Below are positions 1-6,667 of a stretch of 10,483 nucleotides of DNA, one piece after another. Position 1 is the first letter of the stretch; every line of letters starts with the position of its first letter. The DNA comes from CAYQVO01 sp964421085 (GTDB lineage Bacteria; Bdellovibrionota_C; UBA2361; CAYQVO01). A program made the position numbers and the translations under genes. The stretch is taken from the NCBI GenBank assembly GCA_964421085.1, contig CAYQVO010000059.1, positions 1 through 10,483 on the forward strand. Reading direction: 5' to 3'. Under the pieces are notes generated by a model. It was given only the letters and a program-made list of their open reading frames with translations. It was not told the origin of the DNA and made no database searches.

Positions 1-2
1 AT

Positions 3-113
3 CTCATGCAGAATGGTGAAGTGAGCCCTTTTGATGAAAAAGTGCTGGAAGACAACTTAAAAGAAAGGAACTACGTTGATTTGCTTGCCTCAAGGAGACC
101 TTTGCCCTCGTAG
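3..113 (+). CDS. C-terminal end of an unknown upstream gene (partial)
   Basis: A reading frame enters from the left edge and stays open for 36 codons before a TAG at 111-113. Its translation is hydrophilic and charged, ending ...NYVDLLASRRPLPS, and looks like an ordinary soluble C-terminus. No family can be recognised from so short a piece. It overlaps the putative TTG start of the following membrane protein by about 38 bp, which would fit translational coupling in one operon. It could also be a chance open frame, but its composition and the ribosome-binding-like AAAGGAA (64-70) inside it favour a real gene end. Confidence 0.45.
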   Translation, partial: LMQNGEVSPFDEKVLEDNLKERNYVDLLASRRPLPS

Positions 114-1425
114 CGCGCTTCGGCAAAGCGGTGCGGCTTTTATTGTGCTCCTGCTGTTCTCCTGGCTCAGTACCGGCACGCTCGCTCCCTACGCCGCATC
201 CCATCACCTGCCCCGGATTACCGATAACTGCGGGTATCTGGTGAATCTGGACGATGGTCATTTCATCTCATGCTTTCAAATGATCGCGGGAGAGGATAGC
301 AGTATGTGGAAAAGCAGCGTTGCCCTGCGCCGGATTGTGTATCCGTTGTTCGCTTTCCCCCTGGTGTATTCCGCCGGCTATGAGATGGGAGGTTTTCTGG
401 CTAATCTCCTGCTTCTCGCCGCCGCTTTCTGGCTTTTTGCGCTTTTTCTCGGCCGACGGTATGGTTTGAAGGCCCAGATTGCCGGCTCGTGGCTGTTGTG
501 CAGTTATCCGGGAATAATGTACTGGGTCGGCCTTCCGTACAGCTACGCGACGATTGTTCCGTTCTCCATTATCTCGTTTATCCTGGTGCAATATGTTGAA
601 GAAAATAGATCCGTGCGGCGCGCGGTTTTTGCGGCGACATCGATCGGAGTCTTGAGCCTTGGATACGACATCATTCCTTTTTTCGGCCTCACGTTGATAT
701 TAGTGCTCGCTTCAATGCGGCGGTGGTTTCAGATCCCCGCGGCATTGATCGGGTTGATTCTGCCTTCGATATTATCCAACTGGCTTTTATTCAGGAAGTT
801 CGGGGTGTCGCTGGTAAATTCAAACACTCAAACCGTCGGCAGCATAATATCCAGTTACTTTCACGTAACCGATTACGCAAAATGGTGGGAACTGGTTCGA
901 AATATTCCGACAGTTTTCATCTTCAACTATTTCTTTTCCAACTTCTTGTTTCTTCCTCTGGCCTTCTTAATCATTATCCTTGCCGGATTTCGGAATGAAC
1001 CGGAACGCTTGAAATTTCCATTGACGGAGAAGTGCCTCCTGCTTTCAGGATTGTGCGTGTTCCTTTTTAACAATCTCGCGCCTCCATACGAGGGGTGGCA
1101 GTTGAGAGGAAACTGGATTGCGAGGCTTTATCAGCCGCTTTTTGTCGTATTCATGGTATACGCGGCCAGAGCGACGACCGTCCTTTCATCCACCAGAAGA
1201 ATTATTGGAGCGGCTGTTATTATCTTTTGTGTCTTCGGCAATACAGCCGTCATACTCGGTCCCTGGATAAACCAGGATCTCACGGGACTCATATACCACA
1301 ACTTCTATAAGCACGCTCCGGCGTCCGCCTACCGGAAGAACCTGTCGATATTCGGTCGCCGCCCGTTTGGATTCTGCAGGCCGATAACCGATAACAAGCT
1401 TCCGAATCTGCGCGCCCGCCGTTGA
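76..1425 (+). CDS. Polytopic integral membrane protein, possibly GT-C-like
   Basis: This 449-aa protein has about nine to ten hydrophobic segments (roughly residues 20-40, 88-102, 106-126, 136-155, 157-174, 186-212, 218-238, 278-304, 318-334, 350-366 and 376-396). It would sit in the cytoplasmic membrane. The first large loop holds LDDGHF (58-63), and ALRRIVYPLFAFP (83-95) starts the next segment. Together these resemble membrane proteins of polysaccharide and lipid-linked sugar loci, but no catalytic motif is decisive. The TTG at 76 has AAAGGAA five bases upstream; a TTG at 85 is also possible, and no ATG lies near. The C-terminus is basic (PNLRARR). It follows an upstream gene with overlap, and a decayed IS91 element begins just after its stop, so anything once downstream in the operon has been displaced. 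A role in envelope glycan assembly is inferred only from topology and from the GT-C gene at 6668-8343. Confidence 0.7.
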   Translation: MICLPQGDLCPRSALRQSGAAFIVLLLFSWLSTGTLAPYAASHHLPRITDNCGYLVNLDDGHFISCFQMIAGEDSSMWKSSVALRRIVYPLFAFPLVYSAGYEMGGFLANLLLLAAAFWLFALFLGRRYGLKAQIAGSWLLCSYPGIMYWVGLPYSYATIVPFSIISFILVQYVEENRSVRRAVFAATSIGVLSLGYDIIPFFGLTLILVLASMRRWFQIPAALIGLILPSILSNWLLFRKFGVSLVNSNTQTVGSIISSYFHVTDYAKWWELVRNIPTVFIFNYFFSNFLFLPLAFLIIILAGFRNEPERLKFPLTEKCLLLSGLCVFLFNNLAPPYEGWQLRGNWIARLYQPLFVVFMVYAARATTVLSSTRRIIGAAVIIFCVFGNTAVILGPWINQDLTGLIYHNFYKHAPASAYRKNLSIFGRRPFGFCRPITDNKLPNLRARR

Positions 1426-1449
1426 ACTGCATTACTTTTGCAGGGCGCT

Positions 1450-1482
1450 CCAGCCTGCATTGCCCATAGCAATGCAGGCTGG
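1450..1482. repeat. Perfect 13-bp inverted repeat (hairpin) at the edge of the IS91 remnant
   Basis: The arms CCAGCCTGCATTG (1450-1462) and CAATGCAGGCTGG (1470-1482) pair perfectly around a 7-base loop. It lies 25 bases after the membrane-protein stop and just before the first recognisable codons of the IS91-family transposase. There is no T-run after either arm, so a classical intrinsic terminator is not supported. It could be a terminal hairpin of the element, a transcription attenuator for the upstream gene, or an unrelated palindrome. Confidence 0.75.
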
Positions 1483-2206
1483 TGTAGCGACTATCCGACA
1501 TGGCAGTGGCATTCTGCTGCAGGAAGCGGGGAATATGTCCCTCATGCGCAGCAAAACGGGCAATAGTTTTTGCCGAACACCCCGCTGAAGAAGTCTTAAA
1601 GAAAGTCCCGCACAGACATGTCACGTTTACCATTCCAACTTGTCCCACGGAGCATCGGCACCCTGTCGACACCCTGATGGTACTGCGCAAGTCAGGCAGC
1701 GAAATGGGAAGATAATTCGTCCCTGTTTCAAGTTTGACCGGAAGAACTCATGGATCCTCTACCGTGCTGCGATGGAGACAGCAAAAGAGATGCACCGGGG
1801 TCTTTTCCGTCAAAGTCCTCGCCCTCATGGACCGGGTGGGGCTTATAGACCACGAGAGAATTGAACTCATCAACACGTGGAACCACTCCGGGTTTTCTGT
1901 ATGGGGCGGGCCGCCGATAGAGAGCAATGAAGCCGTCAAATTCATTGCCCGCTGCATGGACGCCAGGACCCGTATCGTTGCAGAAACTTTCTATCGAGGA
2001 TTCTCTCGTTTCGTATCTTACAGACGACGGAGCGGGACGAAAGCTTGACCCACTGGAATTTACGGCACGACTTATATCCCATATTCCTGACCAGTTGGAG
2101 CCAACAGTCAGATACTTCGGCATTTATTCCCACCGCTACCGGGGTGAGGAAAGAAAGAAACGGGCAGCAGAGCCCACGGACGACACTGCTATCCCCGTCG
2201 TGACAG

Positions 2207-2286
2207 AGCCTGCACCAAAAGCATCAAGAATGCGGGCCGCGTGCAACCTGTCCTGAGCGAACGCTAGTGAGTCGAAGGATGAAGCG
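2207..2286 (+). repeat. 80-bp repeat, copy A (IS91 fragment plus REP-like element)
   Basis: These 80 bases recur at 4726-4805 with one difference (T at 2265, C at 4784). The first 34 bases are IS91 transposase coding sequence (PAPKASRMRAA). The rest is a short non-IS91 sequence containing TCCTGAGCGAACGC and GTCGAAGGA. Here the repeat sits inside the transposase gene, and coding homology resumes immediately after it with KRVFEV. Confidence 0.95.
2241..2281. repeat. REP-like short palindromic element inserted in the IS91 transposase
   Basis: About 41 bases replace the few codons expected between RAA and KRVFEVDPL in IS91-family transposases (typically W-A-x-L-I/L). The insert has outer arms TCCT/AGGA and an inner GCG-AA-CGC hairpin, and it introduces an in-frame TGA. 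It resembles in layout the dispersed short repeats of the form CCTTCGAC...GCTCAGG seen in many bacterial genomes; that comparison is from memory. The exact boundaries are uncertain by several bases because the ATGAAGCG at its right end may belong partly to the flank. Confidence 0.6.
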
Positions 2287-2598
2287 CGTTTTCGAGGTTG
2301 ATCCGCTCGTGTGCCCGAAATGCAACTCTCAGATGAAGACAATTGCCTTTGTTACTGACCCGAAAGAGCCCGGCTCCATTTCAGAATCTTTCGGGATTGA
2401 ACCTTTCAAGAAACCCCGGAAGGTGAGGGCTCCGCCTCGCCGGCCAATAAAGCCGCATAACTACCCAGAATATCACCCAGAGAGCTTCAAGATACTTGAA
2501 CCCGTCGCTTTGTTTTGCCTATCCGTTCAACGGCATCCGAGATCACAGAGCTCAGCGCTTCATGCCCTGCAAAGCGCGTAGCAACTGCTTAATTTTCT

Positions 2599-4212
2599 TC
2601 AAGGCTCTGACTTTAAATGGTCTGAACTTCCTCTTGGCCGCCGCTTTACCACGCGCTTAGCCTTTTGTTTTTGCGAGGGAGTGAGGAGCTTTTGGCAGCG
2701 CGCATCCTCCAACGTGGATAGAATGTCCCGGATTTGTTTGACGGAGGCTGGACTTTTCGTCTCTTTGAACTTAAGCGGCTTGACCAGCCCCTGAAGGGTC
2801 TTCACCAGTTGCCTGAGATCCTCCGGAGTGCCGGGGTCATGGCCGGGCGTAGGGGTTTCGTCGGGTGTCGCCGTCGGCTGATGCGGTGCGGTTGATGTTG
2901 GAGTGACTGATGGAGATGGAACAGCGGAGGAAGGACGCAGATAGTAATCTATCGTCTTGACGTTGGAGCTGGGCGCGTCTTGCCCGTCGCCTGCCGTCCA
3001 GGGCCATACTGTGCCGGCATGGGCTCCGAGCACCGAAACGTCTTTGACCGCAAAGTAGAGGCGGTTATTCGCGCTTTCGGCATGATCCGGCAGCTTAAAT
3101 CTCGTCCATGCCGCCCTCACCCATTGATTGGAGCGGCGCACCAGCTTTTCGCCTCCGGCTCCGCAAAAATCCGTTCCGCCGAAAAAGAGAGGGGTAATTG
3201 GCGTGGCCTGATCGTAATTTGCATTTGTAATCGGGGCGGTCGACCAGCGCACCTCATAGGTCGAATGGGAAGAATTGCTCATGGTGTAATACGACATGTC
3301 ATTCCAGCCTATTTCCCAGTGGTCCGGCTGCGGCCAATAGCCGACCCAAAGCGAGACAATCGAATCATCGTTTTGGGGCTCGCTTTCCGAATAAAAGAAC
3401 ATTTCATCAATGTTCATGGTGGTTGGATCTTCCTGCTCGGTCCTGATCTCCATGTAAAAACGGTGCAGATGCTCGAGGTAATGCCTGCCTGATTCCACAA
3501 AGGTGGGGTCGTCCGGCATTCCCTCCTGGATTCCGCGGCGATGGTTTGGATGCTGATCGAGCAGCACATGCAGCCAGGCGCCTGCGTTCATGCTTAGAAA
3601 GTGGTAATAATGCTGGTTCCCCGGACCTTCATATGGGCACCCTTCGCCGCTGGACTCGCCCGTGCCCCAGCAGAGGTAGGTGCCGATATGATAATTGTAG
3701 CTGGGTATCGTATCATGCGTGCCCGCTTCGGAAAGCCACGGGCCGCCGGTGGTTTTGAGGTAGAAGCTCCAGCGGTTTGTGGCGGCGTTGGTTATGCTCC
3801 GTTCACTGAGCGGCCGGCCGTCATACCAGACCCACCAGGCAGACTGGTATATCGAGGAAGTTCCGGCGTCAAACACCTGAAGCGAACCTCCGCTTGAAGT
3901 CGACGGCGCGCGGTCTGCGGTATCGATCTTCGCCAGAGCTTCATTGCCGTAATCGTTTTTCTCAAAACTGCGCGGCTGAAACTGTCCCGGGGGAGCCCCG
4001 TCCATATCCATCGTCCAGCCGCAGTAGCCGTAAGCGACATTGTCCGACCAAGTCCATCCCGGCCAGTTCCGCTCCAAGCCGCTGTTCCAGTCGAAAAGCG
4101 CGGCGCTTTCAGCCGAGGCTTTTGATTGTGGCGTACCCAGCGCCGCAAGCAACAATAAGAAAAGCGCCCCAGCTCCAGAAATGGCAAAGCCGAGCCGTCG
4201 ATGGAGACTCAT
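2599..4212 (-). CDS. Secreted multidomain protein with Fn3-like region and Pro/Thr-rich linker
   Basis: The product is 537 aa from the ATG at 4212. This start was chosen because it opens a good Sec signal peptide: MSLHRR, then a hydrophobic core at about 8-26, then a likely cut after SKASA (about residue 34). Upstream codons in the same frame are unlike coding sequence, and the ribosome binding site (AAAAGGG, only two bases from the ATG) is weak. The mature N-terminal part (about 35-290) is rich in Trp, Tyr, Gly and Asp and looks like a beta-sandwich, glycan-binding type domain. At about 318-425, YEVRWSTAPIT...YFAVKDVS resembles a fibronectin type III repeat. A Pro/Thr/Ser-rich linker follows (428-463). 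The tail (465-537) is helical and basic (KQKAKRVVKRRPRG), without an LPXTG, PEP-CTERM or porin-secretion signal that I can see. It is uninterrupted, unlike its neighbours, so it is probably functional. Its function is unknown; an extracellular or cell-surface carbohydrate-related role is only inference. Confidence 0.78.
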   Translation of the reverse strand: MSLHRRLGFAISGAGALFLLLLAALGTPQSKASAESAALFDWNSGLERNWPGWTWSDNVAYGYCGWTMDMDGAPPGQFQPRSFEKNDYGNEALAKIDTADRAPSTSSGGSLQVFDAGTSSIYQSAWWVWYDGRPLSERSITNAATNRWSFYLKTTGGPWLSEAGTHDTIPSYNYHIGTYLCWGTGESSGEGCPYEGPGNQHYYHFLSMNAGAWLHVLLDQHPNHRRGIQEGMPDDPTFVESGRHYLEHLHRFYMEIRTEQEDPTTMNIDEMFFYSESEPQNDDSIVSLWVGYWPQPDHWEIGWNDMSYYTMSNSSHSTYEVRWSTAPITNANYDQATPITPLFFGGTDFCGAGGEKLVRRSNQWVRAAWTRFKLPDHAESANNRLYFAVKDVSVLGAHAGTVWPWTAGDGQDAPSSNVKTIDYYLRPSSAVPSPSVTPTSTAPHQPTATPDETPTPGHDPGTPEDLRQLVKTLQGLVKPLKFKETKSPASVKQIRDILSTLEDARCQKLLTPSQKQKAKRVVKRRPRGSSDHLKSEP

Positions 4213-4264
4213 AACCCTTTTGAATTTCTGCACCTTGGGTGGATCGGCACAGGGCCGCCAGAAC

Positions 4265-4444
4265 TTAAGGGCATGCGGCCAGTTTGTTGGGTATGCCGGG
4301 AGCTTCAATTTGAACATCAATATGGGGGCGCTGCGCCATGAATTCTGCAAGCTTTTGACAGGTCTCTCGAGCGCGGCGTGCCTGCGCACGGCTGCCCCGG
4401 AGCTGATTGCACAAACCCTGCCTGTACCCATTCGGTATTAAAAT
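4265..4444 (-). pseudogene. Unassigned open stretch, possible gene remnant
   Basis: About 60 codons are open on the minus strand, ending at a TAA (4265-4267), with a natural-looking translation (RARETCQKLAEFMAQRPHID, then ending in NKLAACP). There is no good start codon, and its upstream end merges with the valyl-tRNA synthetase stub in a different frame. It looks like the 3' end of some gene, joined to that stub by a deletion, but I do not recognise it. It sits in the 5' leader of the secreted-protein gene, so it could also be non-coding leader. Confidence 0.3.
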
Positions 4445-4655
4445 GCAGTCTCCCCGAAACGGCGGGAGGAGGAGTGTCTACGGAATAGACAGGTTTGTCA
4501 GAGTCCGGCTGAAATCTGAACAGGCCTGTTTCTTCCCAGACATCCATCCAGTATAGAGTTACCCCTATACACGCTTTCCAATCGTGCGCCTTCAACCGCT
4601 CGGCCGTCTCTTCATTCTACTCTTTTTCACACTGAGGTGGTGTTGGAGTTGCCAT
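4440..4655 (-). pseudogene. 5' stub of a valyl-tRNA synthetase-like gene
   Basis: From the ATG at 4655 the frame reads MATPTPPQCEKE, a TAG stop (4617-4619), then NEETAERLKAHDWKAC followed by WMDVWEETGLFRFQPDSDKP and VYSVDTPPPAVSGRLH. The last two segments match the N-terminus of class I valyl-tRNA synthetases of the type that reads PVYSIDTPPPTVSGSLHIGHVF. Homology stops right at LH, the start of the ATP-binding HIGH motif (about 4440), so nothing of the catalytic domain remains. The in-frame stop and the truncation make it a dead fragment. An intact valS should exist elsewhere in the genome. Leucyl- or isoleucyl-tRNA synthetases share the general motif, but the DTPPPxVSG string fits ValRS best. 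Confidence 0.75.
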
Positions 4656-4725
4656 CACTTTTCCAGTGTAAAAAAAAGTCCGGTTCTCGTAAGCGAATCC
4701 CTGGATTGCTCGCCGTACTTGACGA

Positions 4726-4805
4726 AGCCTGCACCAAAAGCATCAAGAATGCGGGCCGCGTGCAACCTGTCCTGAGCGAACGCCAGTGAGTCGAAGGATG
4801 AAGCG
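4726..4805 (+). repeat. 80-bp repeat, copy B (at the IS91/IS3-like junction)
   Basis: This copy matches 2207-2286 at 79 of 80 positions. Weaker similarity extends a few bases leftward (TTGACGAAGCC at about 4719, compared with TTGACGGAGCC in the minus-strand IS91 copy). Left of that there is no IS91 sequence, only the region before the valyl-tRNA synthetase stub. Immediately right of it a different transposase begins (RHLVEGKE). The repeat is therefore a bridge between two unrelated mobile-element remnants. Confidence 0.95.
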
Positions 4806-5313
4806 GCATCTTGTGGAGGGCAAAGAGATATCGGCGGTGTGCGGGTCGGAAAAGACCCACCCGACAATGTTCTACGAGTGGCAAAAGAAGACGGGACTTC
4901 GGCAGAAGCTGTTTCTGCGGGCGCTGGGACTAAGACGCAGCAGGTTTCGAGCATGGGAAGAGAGATATGGGAAGGAGAATTTTCACAATGGAAAGATTCC
5001 GGGTGATTTCCGGCTTGAACAATGGGAGAAGGATGCGATTGTGAAGTGCCGCGTTGAGCATCCGACTGACGGGTACCGGGCCATAACGTATATGATGCTC
5101 GATGCCGACAATGCAGCAGTCTGCTCTTCCACGACTTATCGAGTGCCAAGGTCAGGCGGATTCTTAAACGGATGGAACACCAGGTCATCAAGGAAAGGGA
5201 CAGGTTTTGTGCTTCCTGTGAACCCGCACCATCACTGGCACATTGATATTTCTTACCTCAATATTTGCGGGACTTTCTATTTCTTCATGGGAATAACAGG
5301 CGGATGCAGCCAT
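4801..5313 (+). pseudogene. Truncated IS3-like (rve-type DDE) transposase remnant
   Basis: A single frame encodes RHLVEGKEISAVCG, then QKLFLRALGLRRSRFRAWEE, then HPTDGYRAITYMMLDAD, then YRVPRSGGFLNGWNT and HWHIDISYLNICGTFYFF. This is the order found in IS3-type transposases with an integrase core. The N-terminal helix-turn-helix is clipped and abuts the REP-like repeat. The frame contains the first catalytic aspartate (HIDIS). Homology ends at about 5313, before the second aspartate and the glutamate, where it runs into a second transposase remnant. It cannot be active. Several consensus positions are changed (for example YRVPRSGG where YRVLKxAG is usual), as expected for an old, neutral copy. 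The subgroup cannot be fixed without a search. Confidence 0.75.
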
Positions 5314-5319
5314 GCGGGC

Positions 5320-6451
5320 GGAAAGAGGCAAAAAGGGGTAATTCTGGATGAGGTGTGTGCGAGACAACGGGAGTGAACAGAAATTATGCCACCGGGCTTC
5401 TCAATAACGGTCATAAACGGAAAAGAGCCGGGAGTGGACGGGAGTCCAAGTTTGCCGACCCGGAATTTCGGCCGGCGTTGCGGAGGATGTGGTCGGCAGC
5501 GCACCATCTGTGCGGGAAGCTATTGAAAGCAGCGATGCCTCGTTACGTAGATTTTTACCATTCCGAGTACGGACCGCTGCGAGAAGAAGACAGAGAGAAG
5601 CTTCCTGCAATCAGCGCCGCAAGCATAGACAGGGCACTGCGACCGGTGGAGGCAAGGCATGGGAAAACAATGACACGTCCAGGCAGCCTTCTTGTTGAAG
5701 AGATACCTGTCCGAACCGACTACTGGTCAAACCTCTCTCATGGATTTCTCGAAGGAAATAGTGCGGCGCACTGTGGAGGTTCAATCAAAGGCCCATTTAT
5801 ATGGACAATCACGTTCATTGACATCGCTACAACGTGGGTTGAGACACGAGCAGTATGGACTGCTGAACGGAGAAAACACCGTAGAGGCAATACGGGATGT
5901 CCGGAAAAGCCTTCCTTTCGGGCTCATTGCTCTTGATTTCGATAACAGGCATGAGTTTCTCAACAACGTAGTGATGTGGTTCTGCAAAAAAAGAGGGAAT
6001 AGCGCTGACCCAGTCTCGACCATACCGTAAGAACGACAATGCGCATGTGGAGCAAAAGAACAACAGCGTCGTGCGCGAGATCATGGGCTGCGGACGATTC
6101 GAAAACCCTTCCCTCGTTCCAGTCATGAATGATCTCTACAAGACGGAATGGAGCTGGTTCAACAACTTCTTCCGCCCCTCTTTCAATCTTAAGGTGAAGA
6201 CAGGAATCGGAAGCAGATATCACCGAAAGTATGATGCGCCTGTGACTCCTTACGACAGTGTCCTGAATTCTCCGGCGGTTTGTGAAGGGCGAAAAGAACA
6301 ACTTAGAGAGTTCTATGCAACTCTGAATCCCTTCAAACTGCGAAAATCCATGGATTTGAAGGTTCAGCAGATCAAGAAACTCTCTCGGGTTACCTTCGAT
6401 GACTGGCAGCTGGTTCGCCGACAAACACCATCTCTTCACTTGACTTTTTAA
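5320..6451 (+). pseudogene. Frameshifted DDE integrase-type transposase (nearly full length)
   Basis: The pieces in order are KRQKGVILDEVC (5323-5358), CETTGVNRNYATGLLNN onward through AISAASIDRALRPV, and GFLEGNSAAHCGG...TFIDIATTWVETRAVW (to about 5860). Then come NTVEAIRDVRKSLPFGLIAL with DFDNRHEFLNN (about 5877-5967), and LTQSRPYRKNDNAHVEQKN (6005-6061) through to a TAA at 6449-6451. They match one transposase of the class usually annotated as integrase catalytic region, possibly ISNCY-type, of about 380-400 aa. Frame changes are needed at about 5355-5360 (a GT-repeat), about 5866-5880 and in an A7 run (5986-5992). In the intact family the first catalytic residue would be Asp in GFxExDxxAHCG; here it is AAT (Asn, 5757-5759). 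The second Asp and the Glu are still visible. GAGGCAACA at 6454-6462 may belong to the element's right end. Confidence 0.8.
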
Positions 6452-6667
6452 AGGAGGCAACACGACGAAAGAAATGCAGCGGCAATTTCGGGAGATAATG
6501 GCGCATGAATCGCCGCGGGCGCCACGAATTGCCTGGACCGCTGTAGTCGCCGGCAACTCATCTCGTATGTCACCGCATAAGGACCAGCTGCAGCAACGCG
6601 CCGGCCGAAGCTGGTTGCGTTCAGGCTTATCGTATGCTACTCGGAAATCATTGGCCTGCAGATTGTC
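6452..6667. other. 216-bp spacer between transposase remnant and glycosyltransferase
   Basis: No convincing gene is visible. The first bases (AAAGGAGGCAACACGACG) may be the terminal sequence of the preceding insertion element. A frame in phase with the downstream glycosyltransferase is open from 6581 but contains no ATG or GTG, so the gene's original 5' end or promoter may have been lost to the insertion. No clear sigma-70 promoter or terminator hairpin was found. Confidence 0.5.

Larger units (their letters stand above)
1488..2581 (+). pseudogene. Decayed IS91-family (HUH) transposase, copy 1
   Basis: Pieces of one IS91-family transposase appear in order but in changing frames. First comes the zinc-binding CRKRGICPSC (1518-1547) with the following EEVLKKVPHRHVTFTIP. 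Next is FKFDRKNSWILYRAAMETAKEM (about 1729-1794), then LALMDRVGLIDHE...SGFSVWGGPP (about 1815-1915). Then come DPLEFTARLISHIP and VRYFGIYSHRYRG (about 2047-2142), and finally KRVFEVDPLVCPKC (2282 onward). At least four frame changes are needed. In intact relatives a HUH motif (HPHLHxxV-like) lies between the second and third pieces; that stretch is missing. The position expected to hold the catalytic tyrosine after FIAR reads TGC (Cys, 1953-1955). The N-terminal zinc-finger part is also absent. A 41-bp REP-like insert with a stop interrupts the frame at 2241. The element is therefore dead. The family call rests on remembered consensus motifs and is strong for the C-terminal half. Confidence 0.85.

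Noticed and set aside
1289..1690. A 133-codon minus-strand open frame across the hairpin
   Set aside because: It is antisense to the zinc-binding part of the IS91 transposase and the end of the membrane gene, with no ribosome binding site and a Cys/Arg/Ser-rich translation.
2241..2281. The REP-like element as a transcription terminator
   Set aside because: The stem is interrupted and no T-run follows on either strand.
2981..3492. A 170-codon plus-strand open frame within the secreted-protein gene
   Set aside because: It is antisense to a longer gene with a signal peptide, domain order and Pro/Thr linker, and has no comparable features of its own.
4655..5191. A 178-codon minus-strand open frame over the IS3-like remnant
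   Set aside because: The plus strand carries recognisable transposase motifs across the same bases. The minus translation looks like an antisense shadow and includes the reverse of the 80-bp repeat.
5986..5992. A7 run considered as a programmed frameshift site for the integrase-type transposase
   Set aside because: The shift needed is +1, not the -1 typical of A-rich slippery sites in insertion sequences. Other unexplained frame changes and the Asp-to-Asn change show simple decay.
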